Source: Setomelanomma holmii
Lineage: Eukaryota > Ascomycota > Dothideomycetes > Pleosporales > Phaeosphaeriaceae
Assembly: GCA_010015745.1 (NCBI GenBank)
Contig: ML978178.1
Location: forward strand, 124,001 to 188,000
Length of the DNA stretch: 64,000 bases
Direction of reading: 5' to 3'
Below the pieces are notes generated by a model. That model was not told the DNA's origin. It made no database searches and saw only the letters and a program-made list of their open reading frames with translations. The position numbers were made by a program, and so were the translations under genes. Within the stretch, counting starts at the first letter, position 1. Each line of letters starts with the position of its first letter. Shown piece after piece: positions 20,797 through 32,019 of this stretch.

Positions 20797-22250
20797 ATGG
20801 CAGATCCCGGGAGAAGTGCTGAAAAGGTGGACGACATCGAGGTCGGAGAGAAGTCCGATACTTCGGAAATGCAGGACAACAACATTCATCGTCATGCAAA
20901 GGAACCCGGAATCGAAGAAGAGTTGTCACGCACAAAGTCGAGACCTTCTGCAACGTTAGCTCGTATTGCAAGTCGTATCACGACACGATCTATTCGCGAC
21001 CCAGGTCCGCCACCAGACGGAGGTCTGCTTGCCTGGACACAGATTTTCTGCGCTTGGCTCGCTATCATGAACACATGGGGCTTCGTCAACTCATTTGGTG
21101 CCTTCCAGCCTTATTACGAAACGATTCTCCCTGAGCCTCCTTCCACCATATCCTGGATCGGCAGTGTACAGGCGTGTCTGCTGTTTGCCCTAGGAATGTT
21201 CAGTGGCCGTGCGCTGGATCGGGGCTGGTTCAGACCAACCGTCGCCATTGGCATCGTCGTCCAGATTCTGGGCATGTTTGCTCTGAGCGCTGCACGAACG
21301 TACTATCAGTTCCTGCTTACACAAGGGTTCTGTACTGGCATTGGGGGCGGAATCTTCTTCGTTCCCATCATGGGACTTTGCTCAACATACTTCTCAACGC
21401 ATCGTGGCATGGCTCTAGGCATTGTAACATCAGGCAACTCGTTTGGAGGAATAATATATCCCCTTGTCGTGCGTCAAATGCTCGACAAGGTCGGTTTCGG
21501 TTGGACCGTCAGGGTGCTAGGCTTCCTCAACGTTGCAAGCCTACTCGTCGTCATTGCTTTCATGAAGCCGCGCCTCCCTCCTCGAAAGACTGGGCCATTA
21601 GTGGACTGGATTGCTTTCAGAGATGGGCCCTATTGTTTGCACGTGCTAGGAATGTGCTTTCTCATGCCGCCGGTGTATTGCGTCTTCTACTATGTAAGTA
21701 ACGCTCACGCGCTTTTCATTACCGCTGACTCGGAAAGATTGCATCGTTTGCTCGCGATATCCTCGCAATGCCATACACAACCTCACTCAACCTCGTTATC
21801 ATTCTCAACGGAGTCGGCATCCCCGCTCGAGTGCTTCCAGGATACATCGCAGATCGCTTCATCGGTGTGCTCAACGTGCTCATCATATGTCTGCTTGGTA
21901 ACATCATCATTCTATGGTCTTGGCTTGCGGTGAGCAGTATTCCTGCCTACTATGCATGGACTGTGTTGTATGGTCTTTTTGGCGCCTCCTTTCAGTCACT
22001 CTTCCCTACCACCATTGCGGCATATTCGACTGACATTACGAAAACCGGAACGAGACTTGGGATGGCCTTCACTGTCATTGGCTTCTCAGCCTTGGTAGGT
22101 GGGCCGATATCTGGTGCTCTGTTAGCGGCTGCAGATGGTAACTACACGGTGCCGATTGCGTGGGCGAGCTCGAGCACAGTTGTTGGGACAGTGTTGTGCT
22201 TCGCAGCGCGATGTTGGAAATTCGGGTGGAAAGTGTGGATAAGGTGTTGA
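20797..22250 (+). CDS. Monocarboxylate-type MFS transporter
   Basis: Two exons, 20797-21693 and 21738-22250, with a 44-base GT-AG intron, give 469 residues. A charged cytosolic N-terminus (about 80 residues) is followed by PPPDGGLLAWTQIF, the typical start of fungal MCT-like (SLC16-type) transporters, and about twelve membrane segments. The loop after the second segment carries GRALDRGW. Such proteins import or export carboxylates, and in fungi they also occur in metabolite clusters. The ATG at 20797 is preferred over upstream non-ATG frames. No lesions were seen. Confidence 0.85.
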
Positions 22251-22535
22251 CCTGTCATGTGGACGTGGCCCGCGGTGCAAAAATCATGGCACGGCAAACG
22301 CTCTTTGGGCGCTGTCGTGGGCATCTTGATACATGTCTCTCGCCTGATGCAAGTCTCAGGCACAGGAATATTTCTATACACTCTTTGAAACGATGTTTCC
22401 AAATTGGCTGCAGTCTAATGGTCAGTTGCAGGTACTGATCTTACAAGTCTCCTGCTCACTGCCTCAAAAGCTCATCAGATTTAGCAATAACACGCAGTTG
22501 CCGTTGTACATTGTCTAGCCATAGAGTGCACCGGC

Positions 22536-23006
22536 TCAATCCCATGATTTCCTCATCTGCTCTTCAATCGCTACAAGATGCTCGCTATCTCCTTCAAGAT
22601 CTGAAATTCGCGCAACCCTGGCGATGGGCATGCGCAGCTCGCGATGCGCCTTCCATACAAAACTGTAGTGCTCTGACACGTAGGCTAAACCCTCGCTGGC
22701 CGACCTTGCTCCCACTTGCCGCAAAACAATCTTGCGCTGCTCTTCAGCCCAGGACAGGTTGGCCCTCAGCATTTCGAGCATCTTGTTTGCGCTACGGTGG
22801 ATACGTGCTTCCGGCTTGTTGCTGACGAGACTCAGAGTACCACGAACGTCTTTCCAGACAATCTTGTCGAGCTTGGCGATCTCGTCCAAGGTCTCATGCT
22901 TGATGGCGATGATGAGGTCGAGGAAGTTGAGTAGGTTTTCAGCTAAGTCCTTCTCTGCTTCTAAAATAGGCGCCGATTCCACCGATCGGCCGTCTCTTAG
23001 TTCCAT
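22536..23006 (-). CDS. Hypothetical helical protein
   Basis: A single frame of 156 residues from the ATG at 23006. It is rich in Glu, Lys, Leu and Arg with heptad-like spacing over most of its length, so a helical bundle or coiled coil is likely. There is no signal peptide, membrane segment or known motif. Codon use looks like that of its neighbours. It may be a real gene, but the family is not recognised. Confidence 0.45.
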   Translation of the reverse strand: MELRDGRSVESAPILEAEKDLAENLLNFLDLIIAIKHETLDEIAKLDKIVWKDVRGTLSLVSNKPEARIHRSANKMLEMLRANLSWAEEQRKIVLRQVGARSASEGLAYVSEHYSFVWKAHRELRMPIARVARISDLEGDSEHLVAIEEQMRKSWD

Positions 23007-23358
23007 ATTTCTCAGGGGTGTTGATTAGGGGCGACTAGGTGGAGGTTAAGAACGCGTTGAAGGATGTATCGCGATTGTTCTCGGAGGTCATAGGCATTTT
23101 TGGTGGTATTGTATACTAGCTGTGAAAGCCCAGGTCAAGCACAAGGTTAAATAGTGAATCGCACAAACGGCACGTGAGAGGCACTAAGTACTTGATCTGC
23201 AGGACTCTCAGGTTTCTTTTCCACGCCCGGCCTTGACCATATTGACTCTGCACTGTGTCAACTTTGCACTCAACTCGTACCTAGATACTCAAGCTATGGC
23301 AGACCTCCCAAACTCGGCATCTGCTCGATCCTGAACGCCAGGACCGTACCCGACCTCA

Positions 23359-23874
23359 TTGCCAAGGTGCAGCAGATCGAGACCATGTACCAGACTTACA
23401 TCCATCGTCTCAGACCCACCGCCGAGCCTTCAACATCGGCTCCGTGTGCCAAATTACGCAGTTTCGATGACCCATACGGGACGACCATCAGCTTCCCTCG
23501 GCCTGCTCAGCTGCCGACACAGAATCTCCAGGCACTTCTCACGACACTACACACTTCCATTCTCGCGCATCACCTCTTTCAAGCGAAATTTTTTAGCCCA
23601 GGTTCAAGCGCACAATTATCAAAGTTCCGATCTCGCCGCCAACTTGTCACCGATCTGTGCCGATACTGTGGAAAATCTGTTCGGCCTGGCACTGGAGCTG
23701 GAAGTTGAGGTCGCAGAGAAGTTCAAGCTTGGCGATAATGACTGGAGGTGGGATGAGCTGAAGATACAACTTGCAGAGTTGGTGAGGCGCAGACCTATTC
23801 ATGGGATGATGGTGATTGAGATACTGGGGTCGAAGATAGAAGTGGTAAAAAAAGCTGATCAGAGGAGAGCTTGA
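23359..23874 (+). pseudogene. Possible broken gene, two overlapping frames
   Basis: One frame (about 23297-23605) reads a plausible protein with Pro/Ser-rich composition up to AHHLFQAKFFSP. A second frame then carries on from about 23602 as a helical, acidic segment (ENLFGLALELEVEVAEKFKL) to the stop at 23874. A splice acceptor-like TTTTTTAGCCCAG lies at the switch, but no good donor joins the two in phase. No ATG starts the first frame. Either an intron was missed or the gene is frameshifted. Confidence 0.3.
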
Positions 23875-24598
23875 ACCCAGTAAGGGAAGGTTGATGCGTC
23901 GGGTGAAAAGTCCTTTTGGTCTCATGATGTGGGTCGTAATGGAAACATGTTCGAATGCACTGGTTGGTTTGCCTCTGCTATTGTTCACCACGCCTCCCTT
24001 CCCGAATGCATTTTTTAAGCCTGCGCAAAGACATAGGCGCAACCTTAGAAGACTCAATGAATTTCAGACGCAAATGCGTGGAGGCCCTCACTATATTTCT
24101 CACTTGCCGCCAGTCTATCGTCGCCTCACAGGAGTGCTAGATCGTGTCTTAGCGGAGATGAAGAGGTGCGATGAATGCCTCCCTGATCAAGTATTCTCGA
24201 TGGATCCACCGATAATTCTTACCAACACTTTGTATGGGATGTTGCATGTGCACATAGGCTAAATGCAGGTCTGCGTTGCTCAATACCGCCGTGAAACCAT
24301 AATCTGCAAATTGAACCTAGTGGATCGTGGCGAGATGAAGCATGGTCCATAAATACTACATTGCGCTTTTATCATTTGCGACTTTGAATCCAGGATCGAA
24401 CGTGTGCACCATGAGCTGCGTTGGTTATTGACGTTGACTATAGTGGCACAAAGAAAATACTGCTCAGCCGCATTGAGACCAGGTATATCGAGTCGAAGGT
24501 AACCGGTCTCACTCCTCGCCTTTGGTGATGTTGCTGAAGTATAAACATCCAAATCGTCTTATGTCTTGGCTGCCCTCGACAGTTTTATGCTTGCAAAG
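23875..24598. other. Spacer without a convincing gene
   Basis: The frame 23891-24262 (plus, 123 residues) has no motif and uneven composition. Nothing else was seen except the likely promoter of the next gene. Confidence 0.35.
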
Positions 24599-25303
24599 AT
24601 GCATCTACATGTTTTTCTCCTTTTCAAAGCCATCTTCGTGTCTGTTATACTGGCTAGTCCCCTTGCCGGTCCCGTTCGCCCCACCTGCAGGAGGGGTAAG
24701 CTTAACGTCTTTTCAAGTTGATCTGGAAGGCAGTGGCTGCCAACCGGGCGACGCTTCTGTCGCTATCGCACGGGACAACTCGGCCATGACGATCATCTTC
24801 GACAAATTCGAGGCTGCCGAGGGTCCAAAAAAGGGCACGGCCAAGAGTCGAGCATTTTGTAGAGGGACTATCGGTGTCAACTCTCCAGATTATGCTTTTG
24901 ACATCACGTCCGCAGACTTCCATGGTTACGTGAATGTGGAGGAAGGGGTTGAGGCGAGCCTTGTCAGTCGTTGGAAATGGGTTGATAGCAACGGCGTGGA
25001 TTTGAAGGGCAAGGTAAACGGCCATCGTAATGGGCGCGTGCATTGAAAGCACCCGCTGATCGTTCGCGGGGCAACGTCCAGAAGATCATCAAGGGACCTT
25101 TTCAAGACGACGTGCTTCTGCAAAAAAATGGCGAGCTTTCTGGTAGCGAAGCGACGGATTGCCAAAAGAAGGATGCAATGATACAGATTAGTCTTTCTGC
25201 GACAGTTTCTGCGGGATCTTTTCAGAACAACGGCTACGTACAGGGGAGCTCCCAGGACGTCGGCTTCGGGGAGACTTTGAATCTATCGTCGAAAAAGTGT
25301 TAA
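24599..25303 (+). CDS. Secreted DUF4360-like protein, start region in doubt
   Basis: The mature part reads APPAGGVSLTSFQVDLEGSG and onward, then a GT-AG intron (25014-25081) leads into KIIKGPFQDDVLLQKNGEL and a C-terminal cysteine at 25303. The pattern (PPxG start, early GSGC, CRG, final Cys) fits DUF4360 fungal secreted proteins of unknown role. A classic signal peptide starts at ATG 24599 (MHLHVFLLFKAIFVSVILAS), but it is in frame +2 relative to the mature domain. A poorer signal sequence beginning at ATG 24612 (MFFSFSKPSSCLLYWLVPLP) is in frame. Either the gene uses 24612 or one base was lost or gained near 24660-24680. Confidence 0.6.
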
Positions 25304-26437
25304 AGTGGTGGGGCTTTTACCATACGATGAGGTTGACATCCTCATTGGTCTTTTTCGTGTTGTAGACCATTGAGGTGACCTCGAGCGATGCGAACCAGGA
25401 CAGTACGTCTTGGTATTATGTATGAAGTCGTGCAATGCTGCGAGATCCGATGAGGTATCGCTGATGTTTGTTCACGACGATGTGGGGCTGCCGAGGCATC
25501 TTCAAGAGGATCCGGAGCCCGGCTTCCATGTAAGATACAGAACTCCGAACGAAAGTCCTTGCACCACATCAACTTGTTGAGAGCCCAATCGTGTTCCAGC
25601 AGAGCGATTGTCTATGCTCTACGAGAGATGAGAAGACGCCATAACGTGCCACGCCTCGGAGGCAGAGGTAAAGCCTCGATGTCAACTTCGCTTGCCTCTG
25701 GACTCCAACATGATAGCCTTCACCGTGACTTATCACGAGAGAATTCGCCTGAGATTGGTGAAGCGTACTGCGTTGAAAATCGACGTTTGCCGTGGCAGGT
25801 GTAGATAATTGCTTTTTCCCGAGCGGCATGCGCACCCGACACCCGCTCTACCCATTAGCCAGATTTGTCCGCGGGATGCCGAGTACGCTACTTCCACCCT
25901 TGCTGCTCACGCCTCATCAATCCAACACACCGACACCAGCTGCTGCACGCTAGCTTAGAAATGCCATAACGAGGGTTGGTGAGCCCTAGTGCTGCGATCG
26001 ATGTTACGGCTTCGTGCAGGTTGGCAAGAATGAGTGGTTCGATGGCTCGAGGCTGAGAGTGGTGGTACAAGGGATGCAGTCTAACGTTAGTCAAAGTGCT
26101 ATGTTTGTGGCTAGTGCATTCTCCTATGAGCTGTGTCTGTTCATGCAAAGACGCAGCCCCGTGGGTGACAAAAGGCCTGTAATGATCGTGGTATCTCAGC
26201 CTTGTGAAGGAGACCTGCAACAGTGACTTCGGAGGACAAACGAACCGGCCCACATAGGGGAGCAGACTGAGATCCCACGAGAGGTGTAGGACTGTGAAAA
26301 TGAGGTCGACAAGGAGAAAGTGGCAAGAGGGGTATGGGGGTATCAATTTATGCCTATGAGAAATATGGCTCCCTCCACGCCGCCGCAGTATGAAGCTCGA
26401 TCAACACGTGCTGCAGGAGTGAGGACAGAGCCACCGC
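25304..26437. other. Spacer without a recognised gene
   Basis: 1.1 kb. Frames of up to 152 residues occur on both strands (for example 25888-26346 minus), but they have no motif, no start context and poor codon regularity. Confidence 0.4.
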
Positions 26438-26902
26438 CTAGTTCTTGTACGAGGGCGGCAGCTCCTCTGCCTCACCCTGCGCGGTCTGCCTGGCCTGCTT
26501 TGCCGCTCTCCGCTCCATGGCTCGCACAACGGCCCTGGCGAGCTTCTTGCGCTCCTCGCGCTCCTTGGTCTTGATCATGTGCTCGCGGCCCTTGCCGTTC
26601 CAGCAGTTCTTGAACTCCTTTCGGAACTTCTGGTTGAAGGTCAGATCCTTGTCTGCCTCCTCCTCGACCATGCGCTTGTTGTGCTCCTCCTCGTCGTCGG
26701 TGTCGTAGAAGTCCGAGTCATCGTTGGCGGCGTTGTCGACCAGACAAGTCGACTCTAGGCTGATGGCGCCCTGATTGCGTGCTTTGTCCCAAGTCTTGGT
26801 GCGCGAGTACGCAATGCAGCCCGTGATGCCCATAACGATCAGGAAGGGAGCCGACAGGAAGAGCACCATGACGATGCCGAAGGCGATGAGATCTTCGTCC
26901 AT
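26438..26902 (-). CDS. Small single-span membrane protein, unknown function
   Basis: 154 residues from the ATG at 26902 (the frame upstream to 26974 starts at a non-ATG codon). A hydrophobic span (residues 6-30, ending IVMGITGCIAYS) is followed by an acidic stretch (DDSDFYDTDDEEE) and a long basic helix rich in Lys, Arg and Glu. It ends with PPSY, a PY-type motif that could recruit WW-domain ubiquitin ligases (inference). Likely N-out/C-in. The reverse frame is also open but lacks structure. The family is not recognised. Confidence 0.65.
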   Translation of the reverse strand: MDEDLIAFGIVMVLFLSAPFLIVMGITGCIAYSRTKTWDKARNQGAISLESTCLVDNAANDDSDFYDTDDEEEHNKRMVEEEADKDLTFNQKFRKEFKNCWNGKGREHMIKTKEREERKKLARAVVRAMERRAAKQARQTAQGEAEELPPSYKN

Positions 26903-27303
26903 GGTGTAAAAAGAGATGTTCTGGTGTGGGATGGCGGTGGTGATGGTATGTTGGGGGAGGCGAGGTGGTTGCAAAGAGACATATATGTGGTCTCGACGTT
27001 ATCGCCACTCGCGTGCTGCGCCACCCGACGTCAGGGCAGCCGCGCATATGACACGACCGCGCGACTCCCAGTCTTCTTCCACAACCACCAGCGATAGTTT
27101 ATGCAGATGCGCATTTAGCATGTGCATGTCTTCACGTCGTCCCTCAAGCTTCAGAACATTATCATTCTCGCTGTCTACGGCAAGCCTGCATCTGCACGAC
27201 TGTGAGCAGCATGTAAATCCACCTCCGCTTCGACTCTCCAGCTCCACTCACACCGAGAAATCTTGGCGCCCCCTACAACGGTATCTCTCCTACGAATACC
27301 ACC
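26903..27303. promoter_or_regulatory. Promoter region of the small membrane protein
   Basis: 401 bases between a minus-strand start and the 3' end of the next minus-strand gene. No gene was recognised. Confidence 0.4.
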
Positions 27304-28242
27304 TCAGCTCAATATCTCATCAACAAGCTTTCTCTCTTCCTCTACTGCCTTCGGGTGTCGCTTCTCATATCTCTCCGCCTTCCAACGTCTCTTCGTCAAA
27401 TGTGTCGTCTGCACATACTTGTCGATTGCTCTCCTCCCTACCTTGAGCGCCTTGTCCCTATGTCGCACGTAATCTTCGTCTGCTTTGCTCAAGACAGCCG
27501 CCCAGGTGATACCCTTCTTCAGCATGCCGATATCGATGGCCGCATGGAAGGCTACCATTGCCTGCGCCTGCACATCAGCTTCTAGGCCAGCTGTGCTCTT
27601 CAATTCCGCTGTGGACGCCTTGAACTTCTCCAGGGTCCCCAATGGCTTCACTAGAAGGACCTCTTCGACAAATTGGTGTTCAACCTTCATCCATGGACCG
27701 CAGCAAACATGATGATCGTACTGAGGACCGCTGATGTCGACGGCGAACTGTTCACCGGTCGTGCGCGAAGTGACGCGGAGGAGCCAGTGGTCGTATAAGT
27801 TGGGGTCGAAGGTGCCATTAGCGTAGAGTAAGACCGTGCGGCGCTTGGGTGGCTTCGGGTCGATCATGACTTCTTCAAGCAGGACGTCCATATCTGTAGG
27901 TACGTTATCATTTCAATTCTGTTGCACAGTAATGGTCATATTACCTTCGAACACCTGGGCCACAAGTTGCTTCATATGGCCGACATCATATGTTGCCATC
28001 ATAGTAAGCACAGCCGCCTTGTCGCGAGGGTCGGGCGTCTGGTGTTTTGGGTAATGTGAGAACCAGCCCTGCCAGCGAAATGTCATCTCGGGGTCTTCCT
28101 TGACGAGGATCTGCTTATTTTCGACTTTGATGTTGAGGACGTGCGTGTGCCAGGTGGCTTCGCGGAATATCAGAAACGCGGCTTGTAGTGTGTGAGCTGC
28201 ACGCCGGATGCGCGTCTCCTCGGTGATTTCTGGAGAATTCAT
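27304..28242 (-). CDS. MYND-protein-like gene lacking the zinc finger
   Basis: Two exons, 28242-27945 and 27893-27304, with a 49-base GT-AG intron, give 295 residues. The beginning (RRAAHTLQAAFLIFREATWH) follows the segment that comes just after the MYND finger in fungal MYND-type proteins, but no cysteine-rich finger precedes it. The C-terminal part is charged and helical. The next gene upstream on the same strand (28561-29475) has the finger and the same downstream layout, so the two look like tandem relatives. The frame is clean. Function unknown. Confidence 0.7.
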
Positions 28243-28560
28243 GTTGATCCTGAGTGCTGATAATGAGGTCGGGTGAAAGAGTGGAAAACTTGTTGCACCA
28301 ATTGTGAGGCGAAATTTCGCTCGTTTGTTTATTGCTTGCCTTCACCATGGCGACGGCCAAAATCTGTAAAGCAACACAACAATACACTCCAAGAGCACGT
28401 CTCTACTTCGACCAGCTCAGGATACGGCTCTGATTCGAACGGTTAGACAATCTCAATGCTCTCGGACGGTAAAGGACGGATCAAGGACAACAGGTGTACA
28501 TGTGCCCACTCCAAACAGGCTACGCAAATGCACATTACCAATTCGATTTTCTGGCCAGTG
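28243..28560. other. Intergenic spacer between the two MYND-type genes
   Basis: 318 bases, probably the promoter of the MYND-less gene. Nothing else was seen. Confidence 0.4.
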
Positions 28561-29475
28561 CTAATCCATGAGCCGCTTCCTCCTCCGAACATAGGTATCT
28601 TGATCGCTCTGCAGCATTTTTGGTATGGTTACATCCTCGGCGATTGTAAATTGTCTGAATGCTTGAAGTATGGTGCTGACAGCATCGACCCGAAGCTTCA
28701 CTCCGACCGATGTGTCGCCGGGCAGCTTGGCCATTTCGGTGAACAGCATCTTCCAGGTCCCTCCGCAAGTAGGCGTTGCTATCCATGCAGCCTGCAAAGA
28801 TATCGAATTCTGCACCTCCAGTGTTTAGGCACTAGCATTGATTCAACATGGTTGTTTGAACGTGAAACAGCTTGTGGTATCCGTACGATGTGGATAATAT
28901 GACGCTAACGGGAGCGAACAGCGGCGCATCAACTGGAGTGGTATCTTCATCGACTCCTATGGTTGGCGTCTTCAAAAATGCTTCAAGTTCCTCGATTCTG
29001 ATGGGCATTCCTTGCCTTGATCAGCTGACGGTTCGAAAAGTCATACGACATTCTCAACGTACCTTGGAGCATCCTTTTAAGGACGTCGTAGAAGTATCCA
29101 ACCATCATTCTGCTGTACCCGTAGGCCAGAACCATTTTTCGATCTCGTTCGTCTTGTACCATGTCATCAGGGACAGTTCGGACTTTCTGAAGGAACACCA
29201 TGCCTGACTAGAAGCCATGTGCCTCTCCGACTCACACGTTTCATGGGTTCGGCAAATACCTGTGTGCGGAACTGGTAGACAATATTCTGGAGCAAAGCAC
29301 CCGCGCGGTGGATCGTGCGATTCAGGTTGCAGCCGTTCTGGTGCGGACCCCAGTGGGCTTGTTGACAGTCCCTGCTACAACACTGAGTACTCATACATCT
29401 GCCCCATTTTGATGTCGCACGCTGCGTACACGATGGAGCAGCGCACACCGGAGTGTCGCTTGGCTTGAATGCCAT
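28561..29475 (-). CDS. MYND zinc-finger protein, exon structure partly uncertain
   Basis: The ATG at 29475 starts a MYND finger (CAAPSCTQRATSKWGRC, then CCSRDCQQAHW and HQNGC) with the expected Cys/His spacing; MYND fingers bind proline-rich peptides. After residue about 75 the frame changes near 29200-29235, either through a 52-base intron (donor GTATTTG at about 29252) or a frameshift. It then runs on as MVFLQKVRTVPDD to a GTACGT intron (about 29085-29039) and GMPIRIEELEAFL, and through a last intron to AAWIATPTCGGTWKML, ending RRRKRLMD at 28561. The first junction decides whether it is intact. Confidence 0.6.
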
Positions 29476-30095
29476 AGTGAGTTATTGCTATCGATATGGA
29501 AAGAGATCAGCTCGATGAGGCGTGTGCACACTGATCGGTGCTCTACGGCACGACGTAGACCTATATCATGAGTGCGCTCCTTCAGCGTGAGTTTGCTGTA
29601 CTTGACCAGATGACGCTCTCTCGGAGCAAGTGGCCCAAGTCACCTGAAATCAAACCCGAAGAGACTGTTATGATGCAAAACGCATCTGGGATTGCTCTAA
29701 CGCGGCCCAAAGACAGCCGCATGTGATTCACGCCTGCGAGCAAGCTGATCAATAGATAGCCATCGCCGCGGACAAACAGCAGATGGAAGCTTTTGAGATA
29801 CTCAGAGAGGTAACAGCTGGACGGTTGAACAGCTTTCGTCTCAAGATAGATGATATATACAATAGAAAGGTAATAAAATATGGGAAGGCAGGGGTCAGAT
29901 CTATAATGCGAGTGGCAAACAAGGCGCCCCGAGAGCCTCGTCCATCTGACTCGCGATACCAGGAGACTGGATACGTTGTGTCAGGGAGCTTCTGACAATC
30001 CCCAAACACCAGATCTATGAGTGCTCCGCGAACTCCTTGCCTGAACCGAAAGCCCAAAATCAGCATTGCTGAATTCATGGCGAGAAAGAGAGAAG
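29476..30095. other. Promoter of the MYND gene; no other gene seen
   Basis: 620 bases with short frames only, lying between a minus-strand start and the 3' end of the hydrolase gene. Confidence 0.4.
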
Positions 30096-30792
30096 TTAGT
30101 GTACACCGCTCAATTCCCGCGTTTTCTCGATCTTATAGTATGCAAATGGGACTCGGAAGGAGCGGATCCCGTTGGAGTGGCACACATATGTCGAAGGGAT
30201 GCTTTGCCATCCAGTGTACGTCGACGCGTGCTGGAATTCTCCGACGCTCTGAGGTAGCATCCGCGCCGCCCAGTGCTGTGCTTCGCACTCTGGTAGGTAC
30301 TGGAAATAGACTTTCATAGCTCCGTGCTCGTCGACGGTGACTGTGCCTCTCTACAGGATCGTTAACATTCTAACCAACATAATTGGCAGAAAAACAAAAG
30401 CATACCTCAAGTTCGAAATCGGCAAAATCCTTAGACTCATCCTGTATATCTTCAAATCCTTCGGAATCGAAGTGTGCCATGAAGAAAATCATTCTTGACA
30501 CGCCCGTCACCAAGCTTCGCTCCATATGCTTCTTCTCTTGGCGCTTGACGGACGATCGAGGATGGGAAGGATGTAGAACAAGTATGACATCTCGTCTTGT
30601 GCTTGCCAAGGCAGTCATGACTCTTTTGAAATCATCTCGCTCGCGGGTGAAATCGTACGTCGCGGCATCGCAGCCTGGATGCGGGAGTATGACCGTAGCG
30701 GAGCTGTATGTGTAGTTTGTTAAGCAAGTCAGAAACGCATCGTAACATGCTGGTGTGTTCCAATGTCCAGGGACGAATATTAGTGTGGCCAT
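30096..30792 (-). CDS. Alpha/beta-hydrolase remnant without the nucleophile elbow
   Basis: Two exons, 30792-30406 and 30350-30096, with a 55-base GT-AG intron, give 213 residues. The start MATLIFVPGHWNTPACYDAF and the later PQSVGEFQHASTYTGW and IPSTYV segments match the AB-hydrolase_6/salicylate-esterase-like fungal family. The expected elbow LVLHSYGG is replaced by LVLHPSHPRSS, so the catalytic Ser is absent, and the product stops before the usual C-terminal His. It is probably a decayed, inactive copy although the frame is open. Confidence 0.55.
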
Positions 30793-32019
30793 AGTTCGTA
30801 GATTTAGTCGCAGAGGCGCCGAGTGGGTTGCAGGAGTGTCTGCAATGATATAATGTCGTCAATCAGCCGCACAAGAGTGAACGAAGGCTAAGATGTCAGG
30901 AAAGGTACAGGCCATGCTATGTGTTCACGTAAGTGACGGAAGAGGCTGACGTATACATGTCCCCAGACTGTGCTGTAGCGCTTCGGGAAAGACGCCACGG
31001 ACCGCGAAGCTCGGCGTTGAAAGCCACGGGGCTTACGTAGATCGCAAACCGACGTCGATGAGCGTAAAATGCATGCACTTCTGACGGTAGCAAAGGAGAC
31101 ATTACCAGAGCGACGCACTGCGACGCATCACAATGCATGTGGATGGCCAGTATAAGTTGATTCCCGCCAATACTGGCACGGCATCAGCCCTCTTCACGCA
31201 GCACGACCTTCGCAGCTTGCACGAGCGGGCAGCCTCTCGACACAATTCGCGACCTCAGAAAGTAAAGAGCTAGTCCAAAGGCTGTACAGCTTCGATGAGG
31301 GATCGTGGGGAGGTTCAGCCACAACCGTGCACGAAGTAGGCGTGATGGTGTAGGGATGGTTGAAGGGTATCTATCGGCACATCAGCGTAAAGATCGCCAT
31401 AACCACGTCTCTCGATTTTCCCGGACTGTGCTGCCAAGGCACTTGGCATCGACTGAACAACCCGATGTGTAAGATCCATGCCCTTGAGTCTGCTGCATGG
31501 CGCGGCGCAGGTTTCAAATGGCATCACAAGCTGACCGATGGAGAAGACGGAGAGGATGGCGGCAACACATTGGCCTTCCATTTCGAGCATAGCGCGGCTG
31601 AGTTAGCAGCTCAAATTCTGCCATCCGTTACCGCCGTGCACACATACTGGCGCGACAACAGCTTTCAGGTTCCAGCCAGCGCTCGTTTCCTGTGGGATTG
31701 ATATATCATTTAATCATCGTCGCTTGATTACTATCGAGTCGGCCATGCGATCTGATATTGGCCACGATCCGAACTCATTGAGGCACATGTGAAATCTCAT
31801 GGCTTGGTATTGCAGTCTGATCTTGGTAATTTTATGCACTTATCTCTGACGTTGCGGCAAGCGCCTGCAGAGATCGAGAGAACTTCTCTAGCAGCCATGA
31901 AATTTGGTGAACATCGAACATTATGATATTTATGTGCCATCAGATAGTAGCTTGCTGCGAGACATATCGTGAATATATCGAGCAGTATTCGCACGGTCTT
32001 CCACTTCCTCTCCGAAACC
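30793..32019. other. Spacer without a recognised gene
   Basis: 1.2 kb between the hydrolase remnant and the sugar transporter. Frames such as 31360-31701 (plus) and 31315-31590 (minus) overlap each other and have no motif. Confidence 0.4.

Noticed and set aside
25888..26346. 152-residue minus-strand frame
   Set aside because: His/Ser/Leu-rich composition without domain, signal or plausible codon pattern.
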